Assembly (NCBI GenBank): GCA_045635745.1 | Contig: JAZTWG010000011.1 | Coordinates: 30,616-94,615, forward strand | Reading direction: 5' to 3' | DNA length: 64,000 nt | Source of the DNA: SIG78 sp045635745 | GTDB taxonomy: Bacteria; Verrucomicrobiota; Lentisphaeria; Victivallales; Victivallaceae | In this document: positions 8,279-17,132 of the stretch, in pieces | Numbering within the stretch: the stretch's first letter is position 1 | How the letters are laid out: each line of letters opens with the position of its first letter | Translations under genes and position numbers: made by a program | The notes under the pieces: model-generated | What the model was told of the DNA's origin: nothing | The model's database searches: none | The model's input: only the letters and a program-made list of their open reading frames with translations

Positions 8279-8318
8279 GACTTATTGTTTTTTTACTTAA
8301 CTGAAAGGATAAATCGCT

Positions 8319-8981
8319 ATGAAGTATCAGATCAAACCTGCTGCCGGAGCGGTCGATATCAGCGCCGCATGGGATTCAAATTGCTGGAAAAATATTGAAG
8401 CGTTGCGCATTGTCAATGCCCATATCAAAGGAACCCGTCATCAGCCCAAAACTGAACTCAAAATGCAGTATGATTCCGAAGGTATCTACGGATTGTTCAA
8501 TGTGGATGACTACTATGTCCGCAGTATTCAGACCGGTTATCAGGGGCAGGTTTGCCGCGACAGCTGCGTGGAATTCTTTTTTGAACTGCCCGGAGCCGGA
8601 TATTTCAATCTGGAAATGAACTGCGGTGCCGGTATGCTGCTGTATTATGTGCGCGACAACACCCGGGTAAAAGGCGGCTTTAAGGATATGGATGTCGTGC
8701 CGGATGCCGATATGGATCTGCTCAAAAAATTCCATACCATGCCCGATGTAGTCGATCCCGAACAGGTCGGCGCGGTCAACTACCGGGTGGGATTCTTCTT
8801 TCCCTACGAACTGATCCGCAAATATGCCGATATCAAACAGCCCCAAGCCGGTACCATCTGGCGCATGAACGCCTACAAGTGCGGCGATGCCACCAGTCAC
8901 CCGCACTGGCTCAGCTGGAATCCGGTGCGTGAACTCAATTTCCACCGTCCGGAAGACTTTGGTGTGTTGGAATTCTGCTGA
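8319..8981 (+). CDS. Carbohydrate-binding family 9-like (CBM9/DOMON-like) protein
   Basis: 220 aa, starting at the ATG behind AAAGGA. It is a single beta-sandwich domain of the CBM9-like type: the segments 'TELKMQYDSEGIYGLFNVDDYYVRSIQ', 'RDSCVEFFFELPGAGYFNLEMNCGAGMLLYY' and 'GTIWRMNAYKCGDATSHPHWLSWNPV' follow the family's strand pattern. The C-terminal 'NFHRPEDFGVLEF' is the usual closing motif. There is no signal peptide, so it either acts inside the cell or uses another export route. It stands alone, with its own promoter. The sugar ligand cannot be named. Confidence 0.75.
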   Translation: MKYQIKPAAGAVDISAAWDSNCWKNIEALRIVNAHIKGTRHQPKTELKMQYDSEGIYGLFNVDDYYVRSIQTGYQGQVCRDSCVEFFFELPGAGYFNLEMNCGAGMLLYYVRDNTRVKGGFKDMDVVPDADMDLLKKFHTMPDVVDPEQVGAVNYRVGFFFPYELIRKYADIKQPQAGTIWRMNAYKCGDATSHPHWLSWNPVRELNFHRPEDFGVLEFC

Positions 8982-9043
8982 AAAAATCTTGAAACTGATA
9001 CAGCGGCTGACCGGTTCAACCGCTGTTATTCTTTATAAAAATC

Positions 9044-9706
9044 ATGAAAAAAGTTCCGGAAAATATTTGTGAAATCGTAGCAGTACGGCACGGTCAGACC
9101 ATCTCCAACCGCGATGGCATAATCCAGGGGCAGAGCGATACCAAGCTTGACCAGCTGGGGCTGCTTCAGGCCCGGGCAGCGGCAAAACGCTTGAAAAGCT
9201 GGCAGTTCGATGCTGTTTTTTCCAGCGATCTTGCACGCGCCATGAATACGGCAAAAATAATTCTGCAAAATCACCCTGCATTGAAGATAGAACCCACCCC
9301 GGCATTGCGCGAGTGGAATCTGGGTTTTATGCAAGGCAAGCGCATTGCTGATCTAAACACTCAATATCCGGAGATGATGCAGGCGTTCCGCTCTGATCTG
9401 GATGATCTGGAGATCCCGGAAGGCGAAAGTTTGAACGAATTTCAAACCCGCGTTTCAAACTTCATCAATGATCTGGCAAAAAATTATTCCGGCAAAAGAG
9501 TTCTGCTGGTAACGCATGGCGGTGCCATGCAGAGAATTCTCAAGCACACCACCGGCGGTATAAAATCCCCCAATGTAAGGCCGTTCTGCGCCAATGCCAG
9601 TCTGGCAGTTTTCCGCTGCAAAGAGGCCCGGAACTGGCAGTTGGTAACGTGGAACGATACCGCACATCTGGAAGAACTCGAACAAAACGAACTGTTGCCG
9701 CTGTAA
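9044..9706 (+). CDS. Histidine phosphatase (phosphoglycerate mutase-like) family protein
   Basis: 220 aa. The phosphoryl-accepting RHG motif lies in VAVRHGQTISNRDGIIQGQSD, and the second catalytic histidine in LLVTHGGAMQRIL. The intermediate 'FSSDLARAMNTAKII' and 'LREWNLGFMQGK' are typical of the broad-specificity phosphatase branch (PhoE/CobC/GpmB-like). It probably dephosphorylates a small metabolite. It converges on the Hyf-like operon, separated by a bidirectional terminator at 9717-9765. Confidence 0.88.
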   Translation: MKKVPENICEIVAVRHGQTISNRDGIIQGQSDTKLDQLGLLQARAAAKRLKSWQFDAVFSSDLARAMNTAKIILQNHPALKIEPTPALREWNLGFMQGKRIADLNTQYPEMMQAFRSDLDDLEIPEGESLNEFQTRVSNFINDLAKNYSGKRVLLVTHGGAMQRILKHTTGGIKSPNVRPFCANASLAVFRCKEARNWQLVTWNDTAHLEELEQNELLPL

Positions 9707-9716
9707 ACTGCAACAT

Positions 9717-9765
9717 AAAAAAAGGGTGTTGTAAAACTGTTTGAGTTTTTGCAACACCCTTTTTT
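9717..9765. terminator. Bidirectional terminator between convergent transcripts
   Basis: A long stem with AAAAAAGGGTGTTG on the left and CAACACCCTTTTTT on the right, and A/T pairs extending toward the loop. The A and T runs serve both strands. Confidence 0.85.
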
Positions 9766-9786
9766 CAGCACAGATATTTTTTCAAC

Positions 9787-10542
9787 TCATCCTTGCTGCT
9801 TACGCCCCATAAAACGGACCAGAGCTTCCAACAAAGTTGCCGGGTGCGGCGGACAGCCCGGCACATAAAGATCGACTTTCATAATATCTTCGATACCGCC
9901 GGCAGTTTTTACGCTGGTCTGATAGATTCCGCCTGATATGGCACACGCGCCGCATGCAATCACCAAACGGGGTTCACCTATGGCATCATAAGTCTTCTTC
10001 AGCGCCAGACGCATATTGTCAGTAACCGGCCCGGTAACCAGCACCGCATCGGCATGACGGGGCGAAGCAACCACTTTCAAACCGAAACGCCCCATATCCC
10101 ACGCCAACGTATTAAGCACATTAAAATCCAGTTCACAAGCAGCACAACCGCCCGCAGAAACCTGCCGTATGTGCAGAGATTTGCCATACAAAGCTTTGAT
10201 TCCGGCATCCAGCTGTTCATCGATGCTGTACCTGCTGCCGTCGGCGATAAGGTTTTCGCGTTTCATGGTCCCCATGCGGTATTCATCAGTAAAACGGATC
10301 GCAGGATTGGCTTTGGTACACTTGCCGCAGAAAATGCATTTGCCGAGGTCGATTGCGGCATTACCGGCATCAACGGCATCCACCGGACAGGCTTCGGCGG
10401 CACGGAGCCACAACTCCTGATCGATTCCGTCTCGGTCAAACTCCGGACGGCCGCGGAAATGCTCCGGCAAATTCGGGGCGGCATCCGGGAATTTATTGGT
10501 GCGGTATTTCTGAAACAATCTTGCGTGCAATGCTTTAAACAT
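9787..10542 (-). CDS. Ferredoxin-NuoB/HyfI fusion, small subunit of a hydrogenase-like (Ehr-type) complex
   Basis: 251 aa. The C-terminal part is the complex I NuoB/hydrogenase small-subunit domain. Cys133 and Cys136 (GCAACE), Cys200 (GACAISGG) and Cys230 (PGCPPHP) can bind the proximal [4Fe-4S] cluster next to the large subunit. The N-terminal part is a cut-down HyfH/NuoI ferredoxin domain that keeps only Cys52 (ACP) and Cys69-x2-Cys72-x2-Cys75, enough for one cluster where HyfH has two. In Hyf-type systems these are two separate proteins, so this is a fusion. It is the last gene of the operon, 14 bp after the large subunit, with AAGGAG before the ATG. Confidence 0.85.
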   Translation of the reverse strand: MFKALHARLFQKYRTNKFPDAAPNLPEHFRGRPEFDRDGIDQELWLRAAEACPVDAVDAGNAAIDLGKCIFCGKCTKANPAIRFTDEYRMGTMKRENLIADGSRYSIDEQLDAGIKALYGKSLHIRQVSAGGCAACELDFNVLNTLAWDMGRFGLKVVASPRHADAVLVTGPVTDNMRLALKKTYDAIGEPRLVIACGACAISGGIYQTSVKTAGGIEDIMKVDLYVPGCPPHPATLLEALVRFMGRKQQG

Positions 10543-10556
10543 AATCTATTTTCTCC

Positions 10557-12041
10557 TTAAAGGTCATGCCCGCAATAGGACAAGTTGAAACTTTTATTAC
10601 AGATCGGAAAGTTGGAAATCTGTTCACCGCGCAGCGCCAGCGCCAGCGCAAACCAGTTGTGGAACGATGGATCCACCAGCTTGAACCGCTCAATACGGCC
10701 GTCATTGCCGGTAATTGCCGCACACACAACTTCGCCGCGCCACGCTTCCACCGCCGAGACCGCCAGATGACCGGCTTTGAATTTTTCCGGTGCCTCCGAA
10801 TTATTGGAAGCGCTGGAGTTGGAACTTTCCAGCCAGGTCAGCAAAGCACGCACCATACGGATGGATTCGCGGATCTCCCAGCGGCGGGTCTTGGCGCGGG
10901 CAATCACATCGCCGGAGTGCTTGAGTGCACTTTTCCACACCAATTTATCATATACGCCAATATTGCTCAAGTCGCGCCGGACATCCATATCCACACCGGA
11001 AGCACGGGCAGCCACCCCCACCGCGCCGATATCGCGCATAACACTCTGCGGCACATGGCCGGTACCTTCAAAACGGTCAAGCGAACCGGGGTCGTCGGCC
11101 ATCAGGTCCCACGCATTTTTGAAATCCTCCACCGTCCGCTCAAACCAGTCACGCAAAGCGGCAAGTTTATTGTTGGCAAGGTCAAATTCCACACCATCAT
11201 AGGTTATATAATTGCGGCCGAAACGATTACCGCAAAGCAGTGCGGTCATATTCAGAAAATCCCCGCGGATGCGTCCGCAATAGGCACTGGTGGTCAAAAA
11301 TGCCACATCGCCGGCCAATGCACCGATATCGCCCACATGATTGGCAATGCGCTCAAGCTCCAGCGCCAGCGTACGCAGTATCTGTGCGCGTTCGGTTAAC
11401 GGCGCCCGCGGAGTTTCCGCCAGCGAAGCAATGACACCATCGTAGGCCAGAGCGTAAGCTGTAGAGCTGTCCCCAGCGGTGGTTTCGATCAAATGATTGC
11501 GGAGTTTTGCCGGAGATTCGACCAGCATTTTTTCCACTCCGCGATGCTGATACCCCAGTTCTATTTCCAGGCTGTATACATCTTCGCCCATACATTGGAA
11601 ACGGAAATGTCCCGGTTCGATCACCCCGGCATGCACCGGACCTACGGCCACTTCGTGCACCGCATTGCCCTGCATGGTAAAGTAATCGGTTACACCGGGT
11701 TTTTCAGAATTTTCAAACCGTATGGGCTTGAGCCACGGGTGATTTTCAGGTACGATATTGCTCTGTTCAAATATCTCGCGTTCAAACCAATGCAGACAGG
11801 GTATATCATTGGTCAGCGCCGGATAAGTTTTACCCACCGCTGTTGCCGCCACCTTGAAACATCGTTCTGCCGGATCAAGCACCACGGCAAAAAGTTTGTC
11901 ATCGTGAGCAAAAAATGCTGAAACGCGGCAATTCTGCCCGGCGATCAGGCTTTTCAACTGCGTTTTGAATTCGGCAAACTCCAATATTTTTATATCGGCA
12001 AGAGCCACGCTTTCACAATTTTTGAATTTCAGAAAATCCAT
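10557..12041 (-). CDS. HyfG/NuoCD-like large subunit lacking the NiFe ligands
   Basis: 494 aa: a NuoC-like N-terminus (about 1-105), then a NuoD/[NiFe]-hydrogenase large-subunit domain with ELGYQHRGVEKML at 161-173. True group 4 hydrogenases have RxCGxCxxxH here; this protein has IETTAGDSSTAY (185-196), with both Cys positions replaced. At the C-terminus the DPCxxC motif is replaced by the segment SFNLSYCGHDL (484-494), again without the ligand pair. All four nickel ligands are therefore missing, as in energy-converting hydrogenase-related (Ehr) complexes. It overlaps the upstream HyfF-like gene by 13 bp. It cannot be a standard H2-evolving hydrogenase; the true electron donor or acceptor is unknown. 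Confidence 0.85.
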   Translation of the reverse strand: MDFLKFKNCESVALADIKILEFAEFKTQLKSLIAGQNCRVSAFFAHDDKLFAVVLDPAERCFKVAATAVGKTYPALTNDIPCLHWFEREIFEQSNIVPENHPWLKPIRFENSEKPGVTDYFTMQGNAVHEVAVGPVHAGVIEPGHFRFQCMGEDVYSLEIELGYQHRGVEKMLVESPAKLRNHLIETTAGDSSTAYALAYDGVIASLAETPRAPLTERAQILRTLALELERIANHVGDIGALAGDVAFLTTSAYCGRIRGDFLNMTALLCGNRFGRNYITYDGVEFDLANNKLAALRDWFERTVEDFKNAWDLMADDPGSLDRFEGTGHVPQSVMRDIGAVGVAARASGVDMDVRRDLSNIGVYDKLVWKSALKHSGDVIARAKTRRWEIRESIRMVRALLTWLESSNSSASNNSEAPEKFKAGHLAVSAVEAWRGEVVCAAITGNDGRIERFKLVDPSFHNWFALALALRGEQISNFPICNKSFNLSYCGHDL

Positions 12042-13480
12042 GTTGCTCCCCTCAATACTGCAATTTCTTGTATTATCAGCATCGCCGACAGCAAAAGTCC
12101 GGCTGCCAGCACAATTATCAAAACCATTGTGGGAATATTGCTGAGCCGTTCCAGATGTTTGACTTCATCAGCATGGGCGGTACACGCTGAACGTTCGCCC
12201 ATAGTCATACGCAAACCGTGATAAGTCATACCCGAAAAAACCACAAAAAGCAGCAGCAGTATCACCCCGCCCAGCCATACACCGGCCCCGCGGATCAGCA
12301 TCATTTCGGTAAAAAACAACGGCGACGGCGGCATACCGCACAAAAGCAGAATGGCAACAATATAGTTTATACCATTGCGTTTGATCACCCCCAGCAGTCC
12401 GCTGATGCTGCTGATTTTCTGGGTATTGCAAGCCAGCTGGATATTATCGGCGGTCATAAACAGCACCACTTTGAGCAATGCATGCACGATTATATGCAGC
12501 AAAGCTATATATTCATACCCCAATGCCCACATGATCGAAACCAGTCCCATATGTTCCATGCTTGAATAAGCCAGCATGCGCTTGTAGTCATTTTGCCGGA
12601 CAATGAAAAATGCTGCCAGCGCCAGCGAAAGCACCCCCAGCACCAACATCAGACCGGTGCAGAAGCCGCGCACACTTTCCGGAGCAATTTCCAGCACCCG
12701 CGCCACACCCAGAAACGAACACGCCAGCAATGCCCCCGACGAAAGCACCGACAACACTCCGGGCGCTTCGCTGTAAGCATCGGGCATCCAACTCTGGAAC
12801 GGTGCCAGCCCCATCTTGGTACCGTAACCGGCAAGCATAAAAACAAACGCCGCTTTGAACCATTCCGGATGCAAATTGGCCTTGCTCAAAAGCAACATAT
12901 CCATTCCGGCATGACTGCCCTCGCCGGCAATCGCCAGCAGCATAGTGCCGAACAGCGCAAAACCGATCCCCACCGAACAGATGAGTATATACTTCCACAT
13001 AGCCTCCAGCGAATTACCGCTGCGGCGGAAGATGATCAATGGCGCACTTGCCAGCGTAGTAGCTTCCATAGCTACCCACAGCAGACCGAAGTTGCAGCTT
13101 ACAGTCACCAGAGTCATACTGCTGAGAAATCCCAGCAGACAGATCGCCACCAGCTGCGGCGAAAGAAATTTTTCAGCATTGGCTATATAATGCTGCCGCA
13201 CCATAGGAAAATATTTGATGGTCTGTATGCTGGAAAGCAGATTCAGGAACGAAACCACACTCAACACCGTCAGGCTCAAATCATCCACACCTATGAGTTC
13301 AGCTACTTTTCCGGGAGAAGTTGCTGCCAGCTCCGGAAAAAACCACAGCACCGCCGTCCCGAAGCAATGCAATACTGCCGTAACGTTGATCACACCCACA
13401 TGCACTTTCAACCGGCTGCCCGACGCCCAGACAACCAACAGACCGGCCAGCGGCAGAAGAATCAAAAACAGAGAAATCAT
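12029..13480 (-). CDS. HyfF-like proton-translocating antiporter subunit (NuoN/NuoM family)
   Basis: 483 aa, about fourteen membrane segments. It belongs to the Mrp-antiporter-like subunits of complex I. The characteristic segment FGLLWVAMEATTLASAPLIIF carries the conserved membrane Glu, and 'KMGLAPFQSWMPDAYSEAPGVLSVLSSGALL' carries the Lys and the broken-helix region. Its place between the HyfE-like and HyfG-like genes matches HyfF in hydrogenase-4 operons. It should form one half-channel for H+ or Na+. The start overlaps the upstream gene by 4 bp. Confidence 0.87.
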   Translation of the reverse strand: MISLFLILLPLAGLLVVWASGSRLKVHVGVINVTAVLHCFGTAVLWFFPELAATSPGKVAELIGVDDLSLTVLSVVSFLNLLSSIQTIKYFPMVRQHYIANAEKFLSPQLVAICLLGFLSSMTLVTVSCNFGLLWVAMEATTLASAPLIIFRRSGNSLEAMWKYILICSVGIGFALFGTMLLAIAGEGSHAGMDMLLLSKANLHPEWFKAAFVFMLAGYGTKMGLAPFQSWMPDAYSEAPGVLSVLSSGALLACSFLGVARVLEIAPESVRGFCTGLMLVLGVLSLALAAFFIVRQNDYKRMLAYSSMEHMGLVSIMWALGYEYIALLHIIVHALLKVVLFMTADNIQLACNTQKISSISGLLGVIKRNGINYIVAILLLCGMPPSPLFFTEMMLIRGAGVWLGGVILLLLFVVFSGMTYHGLRMTMGERSACTAHADEVKHLERLSNIPTMVLIIVLAAGLLLSAMLIIQEIAVLRGATWIF

Positions 13481-14181
13481 GCTTTCACCTCGCTTTCGCC
13501 GGAATCATCGGTTTCATCTTCCTCGACTTCGTTGAGGTGTGTAAGCCGGTCGGCATCGATATGAGAAAATTCGCGGTTGATATGAAACATAGCTATACCC
13601 ATGACAAAAACCAATACCAGCACGTCCAGCAGTATACCCAGTTCCACCAGAATTCCGCACTCGACCGCCATGCCAAGACCGAAAACCGTTATACCGTTTT
13701 CAAAAATAAGAAATCCCACCACCTGGGTCAGTGCCTTCTTGCGGGCAATAACGATAAACAATCCGGCGATCATGCTGGTGAACGCCACCGGAGCCGCCAG
13801 CAGCGGGCTGCCGGCCGGATTGACCCCGCCGCGGATCCAGAAATAGAATGCCAGTCCGGACAGCAGCACCACCACCGCCAGCGATCCGGCATAACCGACC
13901 AGCGGTTCCAGTTCGCGCTTGACTTTGGCCTGATACATTGCATGCCGCAACAGATATGGCAGCACTACACCTTTGACCACCACACCGATTATTGCCACAA
14001 TAATAACTTCCAGATGCGGAACTGCAACATTCTTGCTGTACCATAAAGCCAGCGGAAAAAGCCCGATCAGCAGCCCGTGCAGCGCCGCCAGCCGGATACA
14101 CGGCAGCATACGGCTGGTTGCCACCAATGTCAGATCGATCAGCAGCAGAGCCGACAGGATCACTTCTGTTATTTCTGTCAT
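13477..14181 (-). CDS. HyfE-like membrane subunit
   Basis: 234 aa, about seven membrane segments, related to HyfE (an MnhC/NuoK-like subunit). The C-terminal part 'FENGITVFGLGMAVECGILVELGILLDVLVLVFVMGIAMFHI' contains the conserved buried acidic residues of this family. The tail is an acidic soluble stretch (LNEVEEDETDDSGESE). It has 4-bp overlaps with both neighbours, so the operon is tightly coupled. Confidence 0.82.
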   Translation of the reverse strand: MTEITEVILSALLLIDLTLVATSRMLPCIRLAALHGLLIGLFPLALWYSKNVAVPHLEVIIVAIIGVVVKGVVLPYLLRHAMYQAKVKRELEPLVGYAGSLAVVVLLSGLAFYFWIRGGVNPAGSPLLAAPVAFTSMIAGLFIVIARKKALTQVVGFLIFENGITVFGLGMAVECGILVELGILLDVLVLVFVMGIAMFHINREFSHIDADRLTHLNEVEEDETDDSGESEVKA

Positions 14182-15128
14182 TTTTTGAAATCTCCTCCGA
14201 AAATAGCGATCAAAACTATTGCCAGCAATGCAATTGCCAGCGCCCCTGCCAACAGCTGCGGCACCTTCAAAAAGCGGTAACGCGCCATAACCGACTCGAC
14301 CACACCGATACTTGCTGCCATACCGAAAATCAGCACATAAAACAGAATAAACTCAAGTCCGCAGCCAGCTGCCAGATTCGGCAGCAGCAAGGCCGCCATA
14401 AAAGATCCGAATATCCACAATTTCAGTGCGGCGCTGTAGTGTATCGCAGCCAGATCCGGTCCGCTGTTGTCAAGGATCATAGCTTCGTGAATCATGGTAA
14501 GTTCCAGGTGCGTTTCGGGGTCGTCGACCGGCACCCGGCAGTTTTCGCACAGCATTACAATATAGAGTGCGGCGGCCAGAAAGAATATTGCCGTGCCGCC
14601 GGAAAACCATCCGGCTGGCGTAAGCGCGGTCAATGCGCCCGAAAGCGTAAAATCTTTTGTCAGCAGCACCAGCGCCGAAAGTATGGCCAGCATCACCCCT
14701 TCACCCAGCATGGAAAACTGACATTCGCGGCTTGAGCCCATACCTTCAAATGCCGATGCGGTTTCCATTGCCGCCAGTACGGTCAGCATTCTGCCGCAGC
14801 CGGCAAGATAAACAAACAGTATCATATCCCCGGGAAATGCCACCGGCGACTTCAGACATGCCGCCGGCAGCATCAGCAGCATCAGCAGCGCGGTACACAG
14901 AGTACCCCACGGAGCAAGCTCGAAAATCCATCCGCGGGAAGTGCTGTAAACCGAAGATTTTTTCATCAATTTAGCCAGATCGTAATAAAGCTGCAGCAAA
15001 CGCGGCCCCTTGCGTCCGGCAAAAAAAGCCTTGACTTTATTGATAACCCCGACCAGCAGCGGCGAAGCGATCAGAGCAACGACAAAGTTGCCGCACCACA
15101 ATATAAAATTCAATGAAGATTCGTTCAT
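14178..15128 (-). CDS. HyfC/NuoH-like membrane subunit
   Basis: 316 aa, about eight membrane segments. The N-terminal cytoplasmic loop RKGPRLLQLYYDLAKLMKK and the later 'CENCRVPVDDPETHLELTMIHEAMILD' are diagnostic of the NuoH/HyfC subunit, which joins the peripheral arm to the membrane arm. The acidic cluster in the second motif is conserved for proton transfer. It overlaps the HyfB-like gene by 4 bp. Confidence 0.88.
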   Translation of the reverse strand: MNESSLNFILWCGNFVVALIASPLLVGVINKVKAFFAGRKGPRLLQLYYDLAKLMKKSSVYSTSRGWIFELAPWGTLCTALLMLLMLPAACLKSPVAFPGDMILFVYLAGCGRMLTVLAAMETASAFEGMGSSRECQFSMLGEGVMLAILSALVLLTKDFTLSGALTALTPAGWFSGGTAIFFLAAALYIVMLCENCRVPVDDPETHLELTMIHEAMILDNSGPDLAAIHYSAALKLWIFGSFMAALLLPNLAAGCGLEFILFYVLIFGMAASIGVVESVMARYRFLKVPQLLAGALAIALLAIVLIAIFGGDFKK

Positions 15129-17011
15129 TTGGCCACCGCCTTTACTGCCGGAGCTGTTTTGTTTTCAGATTTTTCAGCCGGAGCGGATTTGGCAATAAAA
15201 CTCCAACCCAGCATAAGCAATATAGCCACGACCATTATCAATATATAAATATGCAGAAAACCCGACTGCAGATGTTTTACTTTATCGGAAACAAAACTTG
15301 CTGCTTTGAATACCGGGGCCCAGATCCAGCGGGTTCCGCCATCAGGAGTTTCCACGTCAAAAGCCGCTTGCTGCGGGAAATATCCTTTTACCGGAACAAT
15401 GGATTTTTTCTGCCGCAATATACCGTTGAAAAGATCGGCCAACGGCTGAATGAAAGCCGTTGCAGTATACTGCATTCGTGCGGTGGGCTCGGCAAAACCG
15501 CAATCCCAAGTAAGATTTTCCGCATCGGAGCGTTTTTTGCGCCAGTTTTTCCGGAGCACCATCAGCAGCGTAACCAGCCACCAGAGCACCAGAGCAAATA
15601 TAGCGTTATAAGTAAGCGGCATGCTCAAAGCGGCGCCGTATCTGGCGCCGCCGGCTTTAGCGGCCAGTACCGGCGCGGCCAAAGTCATAAGCAAAGCCAG
15701 CAGAGACAAAAAGAGTTGCGCCAGAGCCATATTCAAACTTTCAAGTCCGGCATTGGCAGCCGCAGCAGAACGCGGTTCGCCGGCAAAAACCGCCGAAATA
15801 CTTTTGGCAAAAGCTGCCGCCGCCAGTCCGCCGGTAAGTGCCAGCGCAATCGCCGATGCAGTTGAAGCAGCAAAAACGCCGCCGGTACTGTGTGCTATGC
15901 CCTGAAAAGCTGCCATGTAAATCAAAAGTTCACTGGCAAAACCGCAAAACGGCGGCAGACCGGATATTCCCATACCGGAAACGGTAAAAATCAATCCGGT
16001 AAGCGGCATTTTTCTGACCAGTCCGCCCATGATATCCATATCCAGCGTATGCATGGTTTTGTAGACCGATCCGGCACAGAGAAAAAGCGAACCTTTCAGC
16101 AGAGCATGATTGACGATATGCAGCATACCGCCGGCAGCAGCCATCACCATCATAAGATCGTTGTTTACACCGCGGCCCAGCAGCGCCAGCCCGAACGCCA
16201 GCGTAATTATACCTATATTTTCCACACTCGAATACGCCAGCATCCGCTTGAGATCACTTTGCGCAGCGCCGAAAAGTATGCCGCAGAACATGCCGATCAA
16301 ACCGGCGGCAAAAGCTATCCATCCGATCGCCGGCACCCCGATCACCCACGGGGCCCACACGCCGATACCATAAAACCCCAGCGGGATCATTGCTGCCGAC
16401 ATCACGGCCGATACCGGAGCCGGAGCCGCCGGATGTGCTTCAGGCAGCCACACATGCAGCAGCGGGAACCCGACTTTCAACCCGAACGCCAGCAAAGTTG
16501 CCACCGTTGCAGCAACCATATATCCCTCCGGCAGACTCAGTACCCACACGAGCAGCAAGCCACCGGCTTCGCAAGCCAGAAGATAGATCCATGCGGCTTT
16601 ACGCACCTGCTTCCGGCTCCAGTCAAACGCCACCAGTCCAAAACTCGCCAGCCCCATAAGCTCCCAGTTCAACAGAAAAACAACCCCCTTGGGAAGCGCC
16701 GTAACATTCAGCATGGCAAATATGGTCAGATTAAACAGGAACCAGTAAAGATTCATGCGGTGTCTGCCATGCTCTTTCATATAGCCGATGGTGTGCCATG
16801 CCGCAGCCATACCTACCAATATCACCGGCAGCTGAAAAACCAGCAGCACCGGGTCATGAACCCGCACCGCAATAAAAAACTTAAGCAGAAGAGCCGCTAT
16901 GCAGCCTCCTGCACCTACTGCATTTGCCCCGCGGTCCCATCTGCCGGAAAAAAGCGCAAAGAACGCACTTCCAGCCAGTAAAGCAGGAACGATAACACTG
17001 ATAATATCCAT
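15125..17011 (-). CDS. HyfB-like proton-translocating antiporter subunit (NuoL/NuoM family)
   Basis: 628 aa, about sixteen membrane segments. The conserved 'LLNWELMGLASFGLVAF' carries the membrane Glu, and 'GFPLLHVWLPEAHPAAPAPVSAVMSAAMI' and 'KRMLAYSSVENIGIITLAFGLAL' are core motifs of NuoL/M-type pumps. The long C-terminal extension with 'WDCGFAEPTARMQYTATAF' is specific to HyfB/HycC-type subunits and separates it from NuoL. It is first in the operon, behind a TTGCCA-17-TATATT promoter on the minus strand. Confidence 0.88.
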   Translation of the reverse strand: MDIISVIVPALLAGSAFFALFSGRWDRGANAVGAGGCIAALLLKFFIAVRVHDPVLLVFQLPVILVGMAAAWHTIGYMKEHGRHRMNLYWFLFNLTIFAMLNVTALPKGVVFLLNWELMGLASFGLVAFDWSRKQVRKAAWIYLLACEAGGLLLVWVLSLPEGYMVAATVATLLAFGLKVGFPLLHVWLPEAHPAAPAPVSAVMSAAMIPLGFYGIGVWAPWVIGVPAIGWIAFAAGLIGMFCGILFGAAQSDLKRMLAYSSVENIGIITLAFGLALLGRGVNNDLMMVMAAAGGMLHIVNHALLKGSLFLCAGSVYKTMHTLDMDIMGGLVRKMPLTGLIFTVSGMGISGLPPFCGFASELLIYMAAFQGIAHSTGGVFAASTASAIALALTGGLAAAAFAKSISAVFAGEPRSAAAANAGLESLNMALAQLFLSLLALLMTLAAPVLAAKAGGARYGAALSMPLTYNAIFALVLWWLVTLLMVLRKNWRKKRSDAENLTWDCGFAEPTARMQYTATAFIQPLADLFNGILRQKKSIVPVKGYFPQQAAFDVETPDGGTRWIWAPVFKAASFVSDKVKHLQSGFLHIYILIMVVAILLMLGWSFIAKSAPAEKSENKTAPAVKAVAK

Positions 17012-17058
17012 ACTTCTGTTATTCTGATATCCCTGATATTTAATTGGTTACGATCGTA

Positions 17059-17080
17059 TTTTTTCAGACTTCTGAAAAAA
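17059..17080. promoter_or_regulatory. Perfect palindrome in the 5' region of the Hyf-like operon
   Basis: TTTTTTCAGA and TCTGAAAAAA with 2 nt between. It begins just downstream of the expected start of transcription (about 17085, minus strand). It may be an operator, or a terminator for the preceding DUF2156 gene that also precedes the operon. Confidence 0.45.
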
Positions 17081-17091
17081 AATTATCATAT

Positions 17092-17120
17092 AATATACCA
17101 CACAAACGTATTCTTGGCAA
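17092..17120 (-). promoter_or_regulatory. Promoter of the Hyf-like operon
   Basis: On the minus strand TTGCCA (17120-17115), a 17-nt spacer and TATATT (17097-17092). It lies only 12 bp past the stop of the DUF2156 gene, so the operon need not depend on upstream transcription. Confidence 0.55.
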
Positions 17121-17132
17121 GAAAAAAAGTCT

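Noticed and set aside
9787..17011. A true H2-evolving hydrogenase-4 or formate hydrogenlyase
   Set aside because: All four nickel-ligand cysteines are absent from the large subunit, and no maturation genes or formate dehydrogenase are nearby.
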